Assembly (NCBI RefSeq): GCF_042453785.1
Contig: NC_091661.1
Span: 29,193,501-29,257,500, forward strand
DNA from: Malus domestica
Lineage: Eukaryota; Streptophyta; Magnoliopsida; Rosales; Rosaceae
Direction: 5' to 3'
Length of the DNA stretch: 64,000 nucleotides
Under the pieces are notes generated by a model. It saw only the letters and a list, made by a program, of their open reading frames with translations, was not told the origin of the DNA and searched no databases. Position numbers and translations under genes: made by a program. This document shows, one piece after another, positions 10,707-23,935 of the stretch (the stretch's first letter is position 1; each line of letters begins with the position of its first letter).

Positions 10707-13700
10707 TTATCTGATGTATGTTGACTCAGGCTGTGATGCATCAACAGCGCGCATTATTGGCGGTCCAATGAACAATTCAGTCTCCACCTCAGAACTCATG
10801 CTACCTTGGCTCCTGTAGTTTACAGAAGCAGAAACTCCTGCTTTTTCATAGCTTAAAGTAGAAGCTCTTTTTGCTTGAACTGAATGCTCCATCCACAGCT
10901 TTGCACCACTCTGAGCATATCATCATAGTGCAGATAAATAAACAAGAGAAGAAGGAAAGACCAGAAAAATTCACAATGATCGGTTTAAGATTCTTATCAT
11001 GATATAACATCACCTCAAACCTCATTCACAGTACCTAGTTGTTGGTAATCAAATAATGGCAAAAGGGTTCAACCGGACTAGTTTACCTGTTCACGTAATT
11101 TTGCATTCTCTTGTAAGAGGAGAGTCTCCTGATTTTAGAAGAGAGAAAGATGGTGTTAGAACTTGGAACTAGTGAAGCAGTTGGACATATATGTAAGAGG
11201 AGAGTCTCCTGATTTTAGAAGAGAGAAAGATGGTGTTAGAACTTGGAACTAGTGAAGCAGTTGGACATATATCTGTAAAAATTCAAATGAATAGGTTTTG
11301 TAGCACTAAAATTTAAAGAGAAATTGGCTGCAATTGATCATTTTTCAAATCTCAATTGGTGAAAAGATCAATTTCAAGTTTGCCATTGATATCTAACCAT
11401 TACGTCATCAATATTTGACCACTGTGTTGTCGATATTCAATTATATGCTGTCAACGATTATGATCAATTTAGCAATTGAGATTTGATTTTATGATCATTT
11501 TAGCAAATAAATAAATACCTTTGCCTTTAGCTGTTCCATCTGCTCCATGAATAATTGAGCCTGGAGTCACTTCAAGTTAGTTAAATTCCAATAGAAGAAA
11601 AAAAAAATCCATTTAACTGATACAAGTTGGGAGGAAAATGGACTTGTGACCATCAGCTGAAATACATGTACTTATGTACCTTTCTCTCTCTTATGCTGCG
11701 TAAACTTCGTTCAAGCTGGCTACTCAACTCTTGGAGTTCTTCAACATAGCAAGAATCCAAATCATTTCCCAAAAGCTTCCTAAGACATACAAATTTCAGA
11801 GTTTAGGAAAACCTGAAATGTCAGTTGAGTGTAAAAAATGCAGGAGAAGATGATCAAACTAAGCCATAAACCTTTGAGTAGCTTCTAGGATCTCTATCTT
11901 CTTGGCCATAATAGCTGATTCATGTTTCAAGTGCTGCATGCATGCAGATTAATTAGTTTTTCTCAGTTAAAAGTTGTCTCATATGGGGTTAGATTTAACC
12001 AAAGATAAAAGCAGAAAGTTAAAAGGGCGTGCGAAAATCACATCTCTAACAAAATTGTCTGAAAAACAAACATCATATCATCAGCGGTTATAACACATGA
12101 TAACATAAAGAAGTCCCAACGAAAGAGTACAATCATTGCGAAATGTGAACTATAGTATTTCTAGGTGTGAAAGGAGTTGCTAAAAGTTAACCTAGTCAAC
12201 GACTTGAAACCCCCACCCCCTCCCTCTCCCTAACTTCTCTTTTCTTTCACCCATTTTCATTTGACAAGCATGTGTTGTAGAATTTTTCAAATCGACGAGC
12301 TGAGGGCCCACTCCAACAACATCGATATTGTCCCCACTTTACCACCTGTCCAATCCTCAAGTATGGAGTTTTATCACAAAAGGTTTTGATGTTTGTTAGA
12401 GTGGGGTAATTCTATTTAAAGTACTTTTCTCCTTCCCTCTGTCCGATGTGGGACAATTGGTTTCAACACTCCCCGCACGTGAGACCCCATTTTATGGGTC
12501 ACACGTGGAGATCCACACATCGGCAACCACGTGAAGCGATGTCAGGGATCACCCATCGTGTGGGGCCAAATGGGGACCCACCCAATCACATAACATCTTT
12601 GGCCTACGTGGAGCCATGTCGGGGTTCACCCATTGCGCGGGGCCAGTGGGGACCCACCCAATCACTTGGGTGTACAAGCCCGTCCCCTGGCTCTAATACC
12701 ATGTAGAATTTTTTCAGGTCGACGGGCCAAGTGCCCACTCCAACAACACTAATACTGTCTCCACTTTACCACCTGTCCAATCCTCAGGTGTGAGGTTTTA
12801 TCACAAAAGATCTCGGTGTTAGTTAGGGTGGGGTAATTCTATTTAAAGTACTCTTTCTCCTTCCCTCTGTCCGATGTGGGACAATTGGTTTCAACATGTG
12901 TCAAGTGTCAATGTAGTAAATTAGAGATGATGGACATAGTGGGGAAGGACTCTCTCCCTTTCAAATTTCCTTCACCTCTAGTCCCCTCTTATTTGAACGG
13001 TCACGATTAAACCATGTCAACATCTTGTGTTGACTTCTTTATAAAGAGAGAGATAACGTGGAGAGTGGGGGGAGAGAAAAGGAGGGGAATGAATTTGGAG
13101 GTTAGAGAATCCTACTCCGAACAAATTAAAAAAAACTTGCCAGCAATTAAAATCTTATGGTACTTAACATACAGACACAATTGCGTGTGTACGGTAATGA
13201 TTTTCACATAGCTAGAAGATAACTATAAAGCAAAGTTGGGGTTTTCATAGTAGTTTAGATAAGTTAGATTCCTATAGTTTGAACTATGTAACATTATTTT
13301 TGGATTTATGTGAGTTTGATAAATGTGAGTCCCATCTATTAATTGTGAAACTCAAATGCGTTTTCTTTTCCCATCTATTAATTGTGAAACTCAAATGCGT
13401 TTTCTTTTCCTTCACTTCATTATTGATTGTTCTCCTCTCTCTCTCAAAATGGTTGGCCCACTATTATATGAATCAAACCCATGAGAGCTATACATGACAC
13501 TTAACAATTGGACTCACTCTTGTTAAACTAAAAATTTCCGACTTACTATGCTTGTTTGATTTTTATTTATTAGAATGAAACTCAAATTTGCTGGTTCACT
13601 GTAGAAGTGTGGAGTTCCTAACAATTAGTTCTCGATTATCTTCTATATATATTGTTAAGAAAGGTGCATAGCAAAACCAAGTAGGACGAACAAGAACCAT

Positions 13701-15844
13701 CCCAGCAAGTGATCTCAAAAACACTTCCCATGAAAGTTAACTGACTAGGCAAGTAGATCCCTCAAAGACTTGGTGCTTCTGTCCCCAAATAAACCACAAT
13801 AATCCTGAGAACCATAAAGAACCCAGAAATGACTCCTAGGCTCCTACTCAGGTTATGTATGGCAAAAACGAGTTCACCATTTGAGGATGCAACCAAGCAA
13901 GGAGTGGTGCTTATTACTCACCATGTACCTCTAGCACACCAGTAAAAACGAATTTTCAATCTCAGCTGATATGAAGAAAATCTATCAAAAACTTCCCAAT
14001 TAATTTTTCGCGTGCACACCACACACATATACATATGTATGTATATCCCAAAAAGTAACAACTATACCTCCAGTAGGCATGTAATTTATCCAATTTCTCA
14101 ACCCTTTACTTCCCTGATGGAAGGCGTCGTTGCATACTCCCACCAACCCACCGGAAGCAACTAAATTACTTGCAATTTGTTCAACAGACCTAAATTTAAC
14201 AGATTAATTTTAAATTTCGTAATGAAAAAGAAATAGATCTTGTTCATATATACTCAACCAGTTCACTTCAAAAGAAAGGATTGAGTAAACTGCTATAGTT
14301 CTCGTTCTTTATTAAGTCATGTATAAATTGACCTTCTTTCCACCAAGATTTGATGTAAATTACTACCTTCTTCTCTATAAATTAAAGGATGCTAAAACAA
14401 ATCAGCTAAAAGAGGTCATAGCCTTAAAGATAAAGCTAAAAGTTTTTTTTTTCTTCCCTAATATAGTACCATTAAGACTACTCTAAATGCAAGGAAGTCT
14501 ATACTTTGGACAACATGCACTTGCATACTATCTTCCATCATTTTGAAGATTATGGCCCAAGACTAAATTCATCACATCAAGATTTTTTAAGTTTCATAAC
14601 AAAATCTGAAATCTAAAAGATTGGATTTTCAAAATCCAACATAGAGCTTCTAACCTGCACATGTTGTTCCACTTCAACCTTGTTGGTTTGCTCATGATCT
14701 TTTGCATATTTACGGTATCGTGTTAGAGTCTCTCGCATGCTGAAGCATCCAGAAAAAAAAAGTCCAAAATATCAGATAATGATGAAATCATTGTACTCCA
14801 TTCATCCTAGTATCTCTTAACAATATGATATAGATGACATTTTGCAATGATTCAATTTTCTGAAATCTCATTCAATTTAGTGGACAAAATCTACATAAAT
14901 TGTTGCAAAGGACAGAATGCTCCATAGTTAACAAAAAAGCCAGCTAGCATTTAGACCTACACACCTGTAAATTGTAAAACGAGTAGGCTAATATCAATGA
15001 AATTGTGTTGAACATATAACTGCAATAATTCACAAATTATAATTAAGGTACAACTCCATCGTATGTGGATGAGTTTTTAATGTTTGAATTCATTTCAGGT
15101 CAGTTTAATACAGCTTGGTTGCTCCCGTTTCAAACTCAAACCGGCTGCTGAGATGTCCCGTTCACGTTAAATATATGCTAATCGCAAGGAAATAGCTACG
15201 ATGGATGATAACTAGAGCTGGTGAGTTGAAATAAAATTGGTCAGTGGGGTATAGGATACGTCTAGTGAACTTCATCTAAGTCAAAAAAAGTAAAACAAGA
15301 GTACAAAATTATTTTGTAAAAGTTAAAACTTTGAGTACAGAAATCTGGCTGGAATGTAGTTGAACAAATACATATTGTACTAAATATATATCTGAATTGA
15401 TCTGATTATAATTATAAGGGTAAACATCATGTGTAAGATGTATGGTACAAATTAAACATAAATATATATAGGTTTTCAAGTATTGATTGTGATTATACGG
15501 ATAGAAAGCTACAAATCTGTATTATATTTTTACATCATACTACACCCTAGCATCAAGCTAGTACAGGTACCCCTTACCTTCTTGTTTCATCTAATGAAAT
15601 TAAGCATATAGAAGAAAAGAAAGATGCGGTTTCAAGAATTTATAGAAATTAAAGAAACTTACTCAGAGCTGGAGAACTCATAGAGCCTGTCCTTCTGGGA
15701 GAAGATGATGACTGCAACTTCAGCATCGCAAAGAACCGAAAGTTCATAAGCTTTCTTTAACAAGCCGTTTCGACGTTTGGAGAAGGTCACCTGCCGGCTT
15801 GTGGCATTCTCAATTCTTTTCATCTCAATCTTCCCTCTCACCAT
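10707..15844 (-). CDS. AGL71/72-like: MADS2: intact SOC1-clade (AGL42/71/72-like) MADS-box gene
   Basis: Seven inferred coding exons: 15663-15844, 14655-14739, 11872-11933, 11680-11779, 11519-11560, 11087-11128 and 10707-10910. They sum to 717 nt, a 238-residue protein, the usual size of SOC1-like factors. All junctions have GT/AG borders and compatible phases. Residues 1-60 are the MADS domain, roughly 61-88 the I region and 89-170 the K domain. The C-terminal region carries the clade's SOC1 motif [11 protein letters not shown] at about 212-222. Expected role: nuclear DNA-binding regulator of flowering, dimerising through the I and K regions. Intron 2 holds a TRIM retroelement (12276-12896), and an 80-bp tandem duplication copies the exon 6 acceptor. 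It is the only MADS copy in the window that looks fully intact. Distinguishing AGL42, AGL71 and AGL72 needs a tree; the neighbours favour AGL71/72. Confidence 0.9.
11113..11272. repeat. 80-bp perfect tandem duplication over MADS2 exon 6 acceptor
   Basis: Units 11113-11192 and 11193-11272 appear identical. Each contains the intron-5 acceptor and the first 16 coding bases of exon 6. MADS1 has one copy only, so this arose after the two genes separated. Confidence 0.95.
12276..12896 (-). mobile_element. TRIM (miniature LTR retrotransposon) in MADS2 intron 2
   Basis: Two near-identical direct repeats, 12276-12468 and 12702-12896, run from TGTAGAA to TTTCAACA on the plus strand, i.e. TG...CA termini in both directions. 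They are flanked by the 5-bp duplication TGTGT (12271-12275 and 12897-12901). Next to the right repeat, read on the minus strand, is TGGTATTAGAGCC, a typical primer-binding site for initiator methionine tRNA, so the element lies on the minus strand. The ~233-bp interior has no gag or pol, as expected for a TRIM. MADS1 lacks it at the matching position. Confidence 0.9.
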
Positions 15845-16559
15845 GTCTTGGCTTTGCCTAATTCATCATTCACCACCATCGTTAATTGTCACACCAAAGA
15901 AAAAAAACAAAAACAAAAAAAAAAAAAAAAAAAAAAGCAAAAAGCTTATAAAATTGGTAAAGGTAAGAAACATATATAGCTCAAATCGCTATATATAGAA
16001 GGGTTTTTCAGAAGCAGTATACTGAGACAAAGATTTACAAGCAGGAAGATTTGAAGAAGTACCCTAACACTAGAAAAAATGTTGGATTTGTGAAGAACGT
16101 CCGGTGACCCTGGAGATAGTGAACTTTGAAAACCCCAAAGAAGTTCTAATAAAAAGCAAATTATAGATGAACCCCAAAAGCATATATACAAAAAAAATTC
16201 CCAAAAACATGGTAAATTGAGTTTCTAAAAATAGAACCCAGAGACCCCATAAGGGTTAATTACCAAAAGGACACAGAAAGCACCCCCAAAAAAGCGACAA
16301 GGACACAACGGTATTGGATTTGAAGGATACAGTTATGGAAAACTGATCAGAAACCCTAAAAATAATATTCACAGTGCAGGAAACGCAAAGAAGGAATTTT
16401 TTATCTGATTGTGTCCAATCTCTTTCTTCTCTTTATTCTCAGGCCACACAACCATTTTCCTTCCATATTGATCGAGAGCTCCTTCTATTATTCCCCTTGT
16501 CCTTCTGCCCAAACTTCCTACCCACAAAAAATAAAAAGTAAAAAGTATAATATTAATTA
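15845..16559 (-). promoter_or_regulatory. MADS2 5' flank
   Basis: Nearly identical to the MADS3 flank. A TATA-like run CTATATATAG lies near 15989-15998, about 150 bp above the ATG, and could serve as the core promoter. A poly-A tract at 15898-15936 differs in length between copies. Transcription start is not determinable. Confidence 0.4.
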
Positions 16560-16707
16560 GGGGTATGCGGATAGAACATACATTTTTATTTCTCTCACAC
16601 CTTTTATTAATTTCTATCATTTGATCTTTTTTAATTCATCCAATCCAATGATCGAAAATTAAAAAGATGTGAGAGAAGTAAAAAATGGTGTGTGGATACC
16701 ACATCCC
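16560..16707. mobile_element. 148-bp MITE, 9-bp TSD
   Basis: Present in unit II, absent at the matching site in unit III (about 28030). It is flanked by TATTAATTA at 16551-16559 and 16708-16716. The ends form a long imperfect inverted repeat (GGGTATG... against ...CATCCC, with a shared CTCTCACA core). A 9-bp duplication fits a Mutator-type MITE. Confidence 0.8.
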
Positions 16708-16716
16708 TATTAATTA

Positions 16717-17637
16717 TAGAGTTCTCAGCTATAGCAAATAAAAAATGAAATAATTGATATAAGTGTAGCCAAGTTACCATAATAGTGTACTTTCGCCTAC
16801 ACTTAAATTTGATTTTTTATACTCGTAGTAAAACATAAAAGAGTAATTAAATGATTCTTCACCTCATTTTTTCTCTTATTTCACAAAATTAAGAGTACTG
16901 TCAATTTGGATCTCATAAAATTTTAATGAATTTTTTTTAAGTGACTGATTTTAAAAGGTTTGAATGCTCTACAACTCTACATGAATTTTGGTAAATTATG
17001 TGGATTTGTACAAACTTCTTTTATAATTTTTTTAGAATTTATTAACTTCTGCAACATAAAATAATTTTTTTTCCTGTTACACAATTTGAAAGGAACATAA
17101 ACCTTTATAAATTGATATAGAAATACAAATGAATCAAATATGTCTTTTCATTTCCATTTGAATTGTGACTTTTTAAAAATAAAATTATCATTCTCGCAAT
17201 AAGAAATAAAAGGGTAATTAAATGAATTAAATGATTCCCTAACCTCATTTCTTCTTCTCAAAGAAAGAGAAGAGGGAGTGGAATCTTTATAGGTTCTTTT
17301 AATATGTTGAGGTAATCATCGTACAATTACTTGCGGATGAGCCAATAGAAACAGGCCACCGCATTGTCCGATGTCTGCAGACCGTCGTCATTTTTTCCAA
17401 GATACGACCGTGTCACGTGCCAGCCTTGAGTGCCGAGTCCAAACTTGTTTTCCCTACATTTATGAGAGATTTTTCATCTGACCGTCACACAAACAGGTAC
17501 ACCACGTGTCTTTATGTAAATTGTTAGATATGTGTGTTAAAAGATTAATAGCTTAAAAATTAAAATTTTCCACCACTTACATAAAAACATGTGGTGTATC
17601 ATCCGTGTTCCCGTTACAACTAAAAATTTTCCTACAT
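16717..17637. other. AT-rich spacer shared by units II and III, with conserved G-box block
   Basis: Continuous similarity with 28030-28950. No gene recognised. The GC-richer stretch 17338-17445 holds a palindromic CACGTG (17414-17419) that is also present at 28727-28732. Confidence 0.5.
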
Positions 17638-18079
17638 GGGGGCGTTTGTTTGCCCTCACTAAGTGGGACTGGACTAGATTGGACTAGCTGTTAGTCCAAT
17701 ACCGTGTTTGTTCCATGCTGGGACTAACATTAATGAGACTAAAGAGGACTAGCATGGACAAAACCCCTCACTAAGAGGTCTTAGCGAAACCCCCCAATAA
17801 CCATGGGACTAGCTAAAACTATCATTTCTCGTCCTTGTCATGCTCAACAACCACTCCCGATAGACTCCTCGTCATCTCCGGTCACCTAGATCATAATAAA
17901 ATATTAATAATTTATATATTAAATAATATAATATTAGAATTTGTTATTATCCAGCTTCTTAGTTCAACACTGCACCAAACGTTTCACTAAGTTAGTCCAA
18001 TTTAGTTTAGTCTAAGTCAATCCAGCTTAATCCTTGAAGTTAGTCCAGTTCGAGATAGTCTGGCACAACAAACGCCCCC
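17638..18079. mobile_element. 442-bp MITE
   Basis: Absent from the matching place in unit III. The termini are inverted repeats starting GGGGGCGTTTGTT on both strands, and the interior repeats GGACTAG-type motifs. No clear target duplication is visible, so the superfamily is left open. Confidence 0.75.
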
Positions 18080-18124
18080 TTAAGGTTTTAGGAGCGAGCC
18101 GGGGACGTACAGGTGAGGTCCTAA

Positions 18125-18420
18125 GGTACCGTTTGGTACGTGGGACGGGACGGGACGGAACGGGACGAGCCGTTCCGTCCCACGTTTGGTGCGCCTAAAA
18201 ACTGTGGAACGGGTTGTCCCATGGGACGAAATTTGGCTGATTTTTCGTTCCACCTCTTCCCCCTGGAACGACCCGTTCCACATCCGTGGAACATAAATTT
18301 ATAACATTTTATGACAAAATTTCTCCTTTTCTTTTTCAATATTTACATCATCTGTTCCGTCCCGTCCCGTCCCGTTCTGTTCCGTCCCGTCCCGTTCCGT
18401 TCCGTCCCATTTGCGTACCA
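18125..18420. mobile_element. 296-bp MITE, TAA target site
   Basis: Flanked by TAA at 18122-18124 and 18421-18423. The ends are inverted repeats containing GGTACG followed by tandem GGGACGGGACGG-type pentamers on one side and the complement on the other. Absent from units I and III. A 3-bp TWA target fits PIF/Harbinger. Confidence 0.75.
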
Positions 18421-18423
18421 TAA

Positions 18424-20729
18424 GGGAACCATTGGCCGGAACCATTGGCTCGTCTGTGTAGCATGGTCAATCAGGTCTCTAGATTATAAAATAAAAATAA
18501 AATAGGATACTTGAGAGTGAACTGCATTTTACATGGGTTTATTTAAACACACCTAACAGACTTTATGGCAAATGGACTTCAAACTTATTTGCGATAAAAT
18601 GCATTCTACATTGGTTTATTTTAAGGAGTTTTAACGAAAAAATTTCAATACTGTTTATTTTATTGAAAAATTATATTTTTACATTAAAAAATCAATCATT
18701 GTACTATTCATTTTACTTTTTATTTTATCCTTATCGTTAAAACTCAAAGTTTTCAAGCTATCTTTATTAGCTTTTCTTTTATTTTAAGTATAAAAACATC
18801 TAATAGACTTTATGGAAAATAGATTTCAAACTTATTTGCAATAAAATCTATTAGGTGTTTCTATATATAAAAAAAAGTTTGTGACGTCATTTTATAATTT
18901 TCTATCTTTTATAATTTATTCAATGCAAATATTTAAAAATTACTTCTCATAGTGAATTCGGACGATGAAAAATTCATCATAGATTCTGCATATAACCAAA
19001 AAAAAAAAAAAAAGATGAATTTGGAGCACTTTAATTCGTAGTTATATATTCAAAGGGCATATGGAAAGGCGGCTTTCTTTGCTATATTGGTGGAAAATGA
19101 AAGAATAAAGAGGAAGAAAAATAGTCCTTAATATCTTGATGAAATGATTTAGTATTGTCGCCTGATGTTACAGTTTGATTGTGAATGTAATATTCGACAA
19201 CGCTATAGGCGATGAGTTTTATTGCTGATCCATTGCCCAACCCGAGTCTCTCTAACAAGCTCAATATTTTTATAAGCAATTATCATTATCTAATATTTAT
19301 GAAGTTCCTAAACCTCTTGACATTATTTTGTAGTTTCTCTTTTACCTTTTTTAACAAAAAAAAAAAGAAAAAAACTGTGTACAGTATCAGGTACTGGTAG
19401 ATACCTACAATTTGCATCAAGATTTCAATCAAGTCCCTTCAATTGATGGCAACGGCGCAAGTAATAATATAAAATGTAGAATTTGCAGCCATTGTACTTG
19501 TGCAGGTTAATTAACCAGCTTATTCTCCAGTTAATAAATGGGGAAGGAGATATTACGAAAAGAACAAGACTTGAAAAGTGTTTGTAGCTTAATAAGCATT
19601 CATTTGAAAGTATTTTCAAAATAACTAAAAACATTTGTGGTAAAAATATTTTTTATACTAATTCTTAGTAAAAAAATTCAAGTGGATTTTATGAAAACAC
19701 TTTAAGTATTTTTTGCAAGAAGCACAAATTTAGTGCTTCTAAAGCACTTAAAGTACGTTTGGAACCCAAAATCAATTTTACCAAAATTATTTTCAATCAT
19801 TTTAAAAATACTTCAACACGAGCTCTTAGTTAGCAATCACCCTTATATTTGAGGTCTCATATTTTGTGATTGAATACCACATCCTCAAAATTGCATGTAT
19901 AAAAAAGAGATATAAAAAAAAAACATTAGTTAGGTCCATATAGTCGTCATTAAAAATTTTCACTTTTTACAAGGGTATTTTTCTTTCTAATTATAAAACG
20001 TTTGGAGCACACAATTAAATTTTAAAGTGTCGATAACAATTTCTTATATATAATATGTTAGAGAAAATTGTAGAAATAGTTCTTTAATTTTAACCCAATT
20101 GGAGCAATAGTACCTCAATTAAAAATCCATGGTCATTGGTTCCTTAACTCATCAAAACATGTAGCTATGATCCTTTTCGTTAATTCAGTCAAAATGAGTC
20201 ATGTTGGAATGACAATTGCTATAATTAGGTTAAAGTTGAGAAACCATTGCTCTAATTGAGCTAAAGTTGATGGATCATTTCTCCAATTAGGTTAAAGTTG
20301 AATGACCATTATTGCAATTTTTCTCATTTGATTTTTCATATTAACCTCATGATTAAACTTCATATGCATGATATATGACTCATTTTGACGAAAGTTCTAA
20401 AAAAATTGAAAAAAAAACTATAACTTTACGTTTTGATTAGTTAAGGAACCAATAGTCGTGAATTTTTAATTGATGAACCTTTAATCTAATCGAGTTAAAA
20501 TTGAAAGATTGTTTCTACAATTTTCTCATCACGTTATAATAGAATAGGTAAATTCCTTAACAATAAAAATTCCCATTTCAAAAAAAAATAAAAATAAAAA
20601 ATCCCATTTCAAAAGAGTACATGATGGCTCAGCCCATAACTAGAAATGAATCGGTAGGCCAAGACTTGAGAAAATGGGCTATGAAACCCAAAAAACGGAG
20701 GAAGCGAGAAAGCGAAAGAAAGGCATCGA
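18424..20729. other. Spacer upstream of oxygenase A, with an inverted-repeat element
   Basis: Matches 34990-37727 of unit III apart from an insertion there at about 35954-36423. No gene is recognised. It contains a TIR element at 20061-20527. Confidence 0.5.
20061..20527. mobile_element. Inverted-repeat element shared by units II and III (copy 1)
   Basis: Arms of about 100 bp or more face each other, with GAGAAAATTGTAG at the left and its complement at the right. The same element is at 37087-37555, so it was present before the last duplication. No transposase. Confidence 0.65.
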
Positions 20730-21382
20730 ATGGCTGAAACAAGAACAACAAACAAGCGGAAAATGGCAGACCGGAGAGGAGAAGCAGATTCCGAGAAAAC
20801 ATCCAATTGGCCGTCCATTAAACCAAAGAAAAATCTTCAGCTAACTCCTCCCAAAGATACCAATCTTTTTACTGTAAGAATCCCATTCCATTTTTATTTC
20901 AAAAATCTTGCATCTTTTTTTTGAAAAATTCAAATTTTTTTGACATATGGGTTCTTATCAGATGCATGAACAGTATTTTGGGTTTAATTTATTATTTGAG
21001 TAAATATTAAAATCGGGATCAAAATTTGATCTTGGTGAAGATTATGGTGTAATGGTGGTCTGTTAATAGTTAATTGAGTGAGTTAAGGTATTTTCAGGTG
21101 CAGAATTTCCTGACTTCTGCAGAATCAAATGCTTTCGTTAAAGCTGCAGAGTCTATGAGGTTTGTTCACCAGGGGAGTCTTGGCCCGACGAAAGGCGAAG
21201 CGTACAGAGACAATGATAGAATATCTGTGAATGATCCTGTTCTTGCAGATACAATATGGGAGTCTGGTCTTAACAAATTGTTTTCTGACATTAAAATTCG
21301 AGGGAGGACCGCTGTTGGATTAAACCGAATATCAGATTCTATAGGTTGGTGAAGTTCATTTTGTTAATGTTGTTTAACAAGT
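20730..21382 (+). pseudogene. 2OG-Fe(II) oxygenase copy A, truncated
   Basis: Exon 1 (20730-20873) and most of exon 2 (from 21098) match the intact gene at 37728 and still read well, from MAETR through SLGPTKGEAYRDNDRIS. Near the end of exon 2 one C is missing (AAACCGAAT against AAACCCGAAT in copy B), so the frame ends in a premature stop at about 21350. Past 21382 the DNA jumps to the block that lies 1.7 kb further on in copy B. Exons 3 and 4 are therefore gone, with the iron ligands His-Asp and His and the 2-oxoglutarate Lys. No enzyme can be made from it. Confidence 0.9.
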
Positions 21383-22035
21383 AAGTTTTGGAAGTTACAG
21401 AGTAGATTGTTTGACATACCTGTGGTCCGAAGAGCGAATATAATTGCTGTAAGAGACCACCGTGGGTGAGCAGCCTTCACGGTGCATGGCTGCTGCTCCG
21501 GTTACCTGTGGGCAAGACATTGAGATTCCAGAGTCCGCAGCATGGTATTTGACAGTCCTTGTGTCCTTGGTGTAAACCGAAGATCTTGGAACGGCTGAGC
21601 AGGGCCGAAAGGATGTTAACAATCGGCACAATGAGATCAAGCTGTTAATTTTATTCCACAGCTCAAAATTGTGAGAGTAGATACTGTGAGAATTCCTTCT
21701 CGACTGATGAGTGTTGTTGAAAGGGAAGAGAGAAGGCAGGATCGTCAACAGATCGAAAAGGCATTACGACACTGACTCCGTCTTTTGTGACAATGCCAAC
21801 CCGCCGTTTGATCGGAAAATAAATTGACTTAACAATACGAAAAAACGGATATGATTAAACACGGCTGTGCTAGGGAAGAAAAAAAGTGTTGACTTGTTAA
21901 CCTGTGCGCAGAAACCAACTGTATAAGGAAAATAAATTTTATTCTCAACATGATCAAATTTACATCGGAGATTTAAATCGGGAACAAATTGTAAGCAATA
22001 AAAATAAAAATTCTCACGCGATTAGATGATTCTGA
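21383..22035. other. Oxygenase-peroxidase spacer block, unit II copy
   Basis: Nearly identical to 40072-40739. A minus-strand frame of 117 codons (21395-21748) is preserved in both copies but resembles no family I know, and the unit I version is broken. The right part is 3' flank of the peroxidase. Confidence 0.4.
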
Positions 22036-23342
<1,307 letters not shown>

Positions 23343-23935
23343 TTTCTCTGGGACAAATGAGGTAGGAATTAGGGTTTAGATATTTTGAAGGTGCTGATAT
23401 AAATTTTATATATAGGATCATTGTACATAAACATTTTCCGCATTTCATGTATATATGTTATATGAATGTTGATCGTACTTTTACGTTACTCAATAGAGAA
23501 ACAGCCTGCATTGTAATATAGCTAGCGAACGTGAAGTACTAAAACTTTGACCCTGCTTTTGGTCATGTACTATTGTACTGTGCCTTGAAACCAAGCATAT
23601 CCACCTAAGCTGTTGTTCTTGGTCCTTCGAGGACCAACGTTTTGTTGAATGGATTAAACTTAAAGATTATTCTAAAAGAAGCAAAAGTCATATTTGAATA
23701 TTGTTGAAGTATGATCAGGTTATTGTTGGCTTATATCTATCAGGTTGGTTGTGCTTGCGGTTGGTGAGAAAGTGGGAATAATGTACAACAATTTCGTAGT
23801 ACTACTGCAAATAAGATATAAAAGAGGGTGAAGTTACTTCAAATTTATTTGTTCATGTCGAACAAAAATTCATAGTTGTAGCCATCCAGCTATCCAGACA
23901 AGCTGGATGGCTACTCATTTGAACCACTAGCCTTA
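23343..23935. other. Peroxidase A 5' flank
   Basis: Upstream region almost identical to 42589-43181, so both peroxidase copies started with the same promoter. No other gene is recognised. Confidence 0.45.

Noticed and set aside
12446..12706. 86-codon frame between the two TRIM repeats
   Set aside because: TRIM interiors are non-coding, and the frame overlaps the LTR ends and tRNA primer site.
12276..12896. Possible Cassandra-type TRIM carrying 5S rRNA sequence
   Set aside because: LTR ends are TRIM-like, but I see no 5S rRNA internal promoter or 5S core within the repeats.
18125..18420. Telomere-like or CpG-type repeat (GGGACGGGACGG)
   Set aside because: The pentamers are the termini of a MITE with facing complementary ends and TAA duplications, not a telomeric array.
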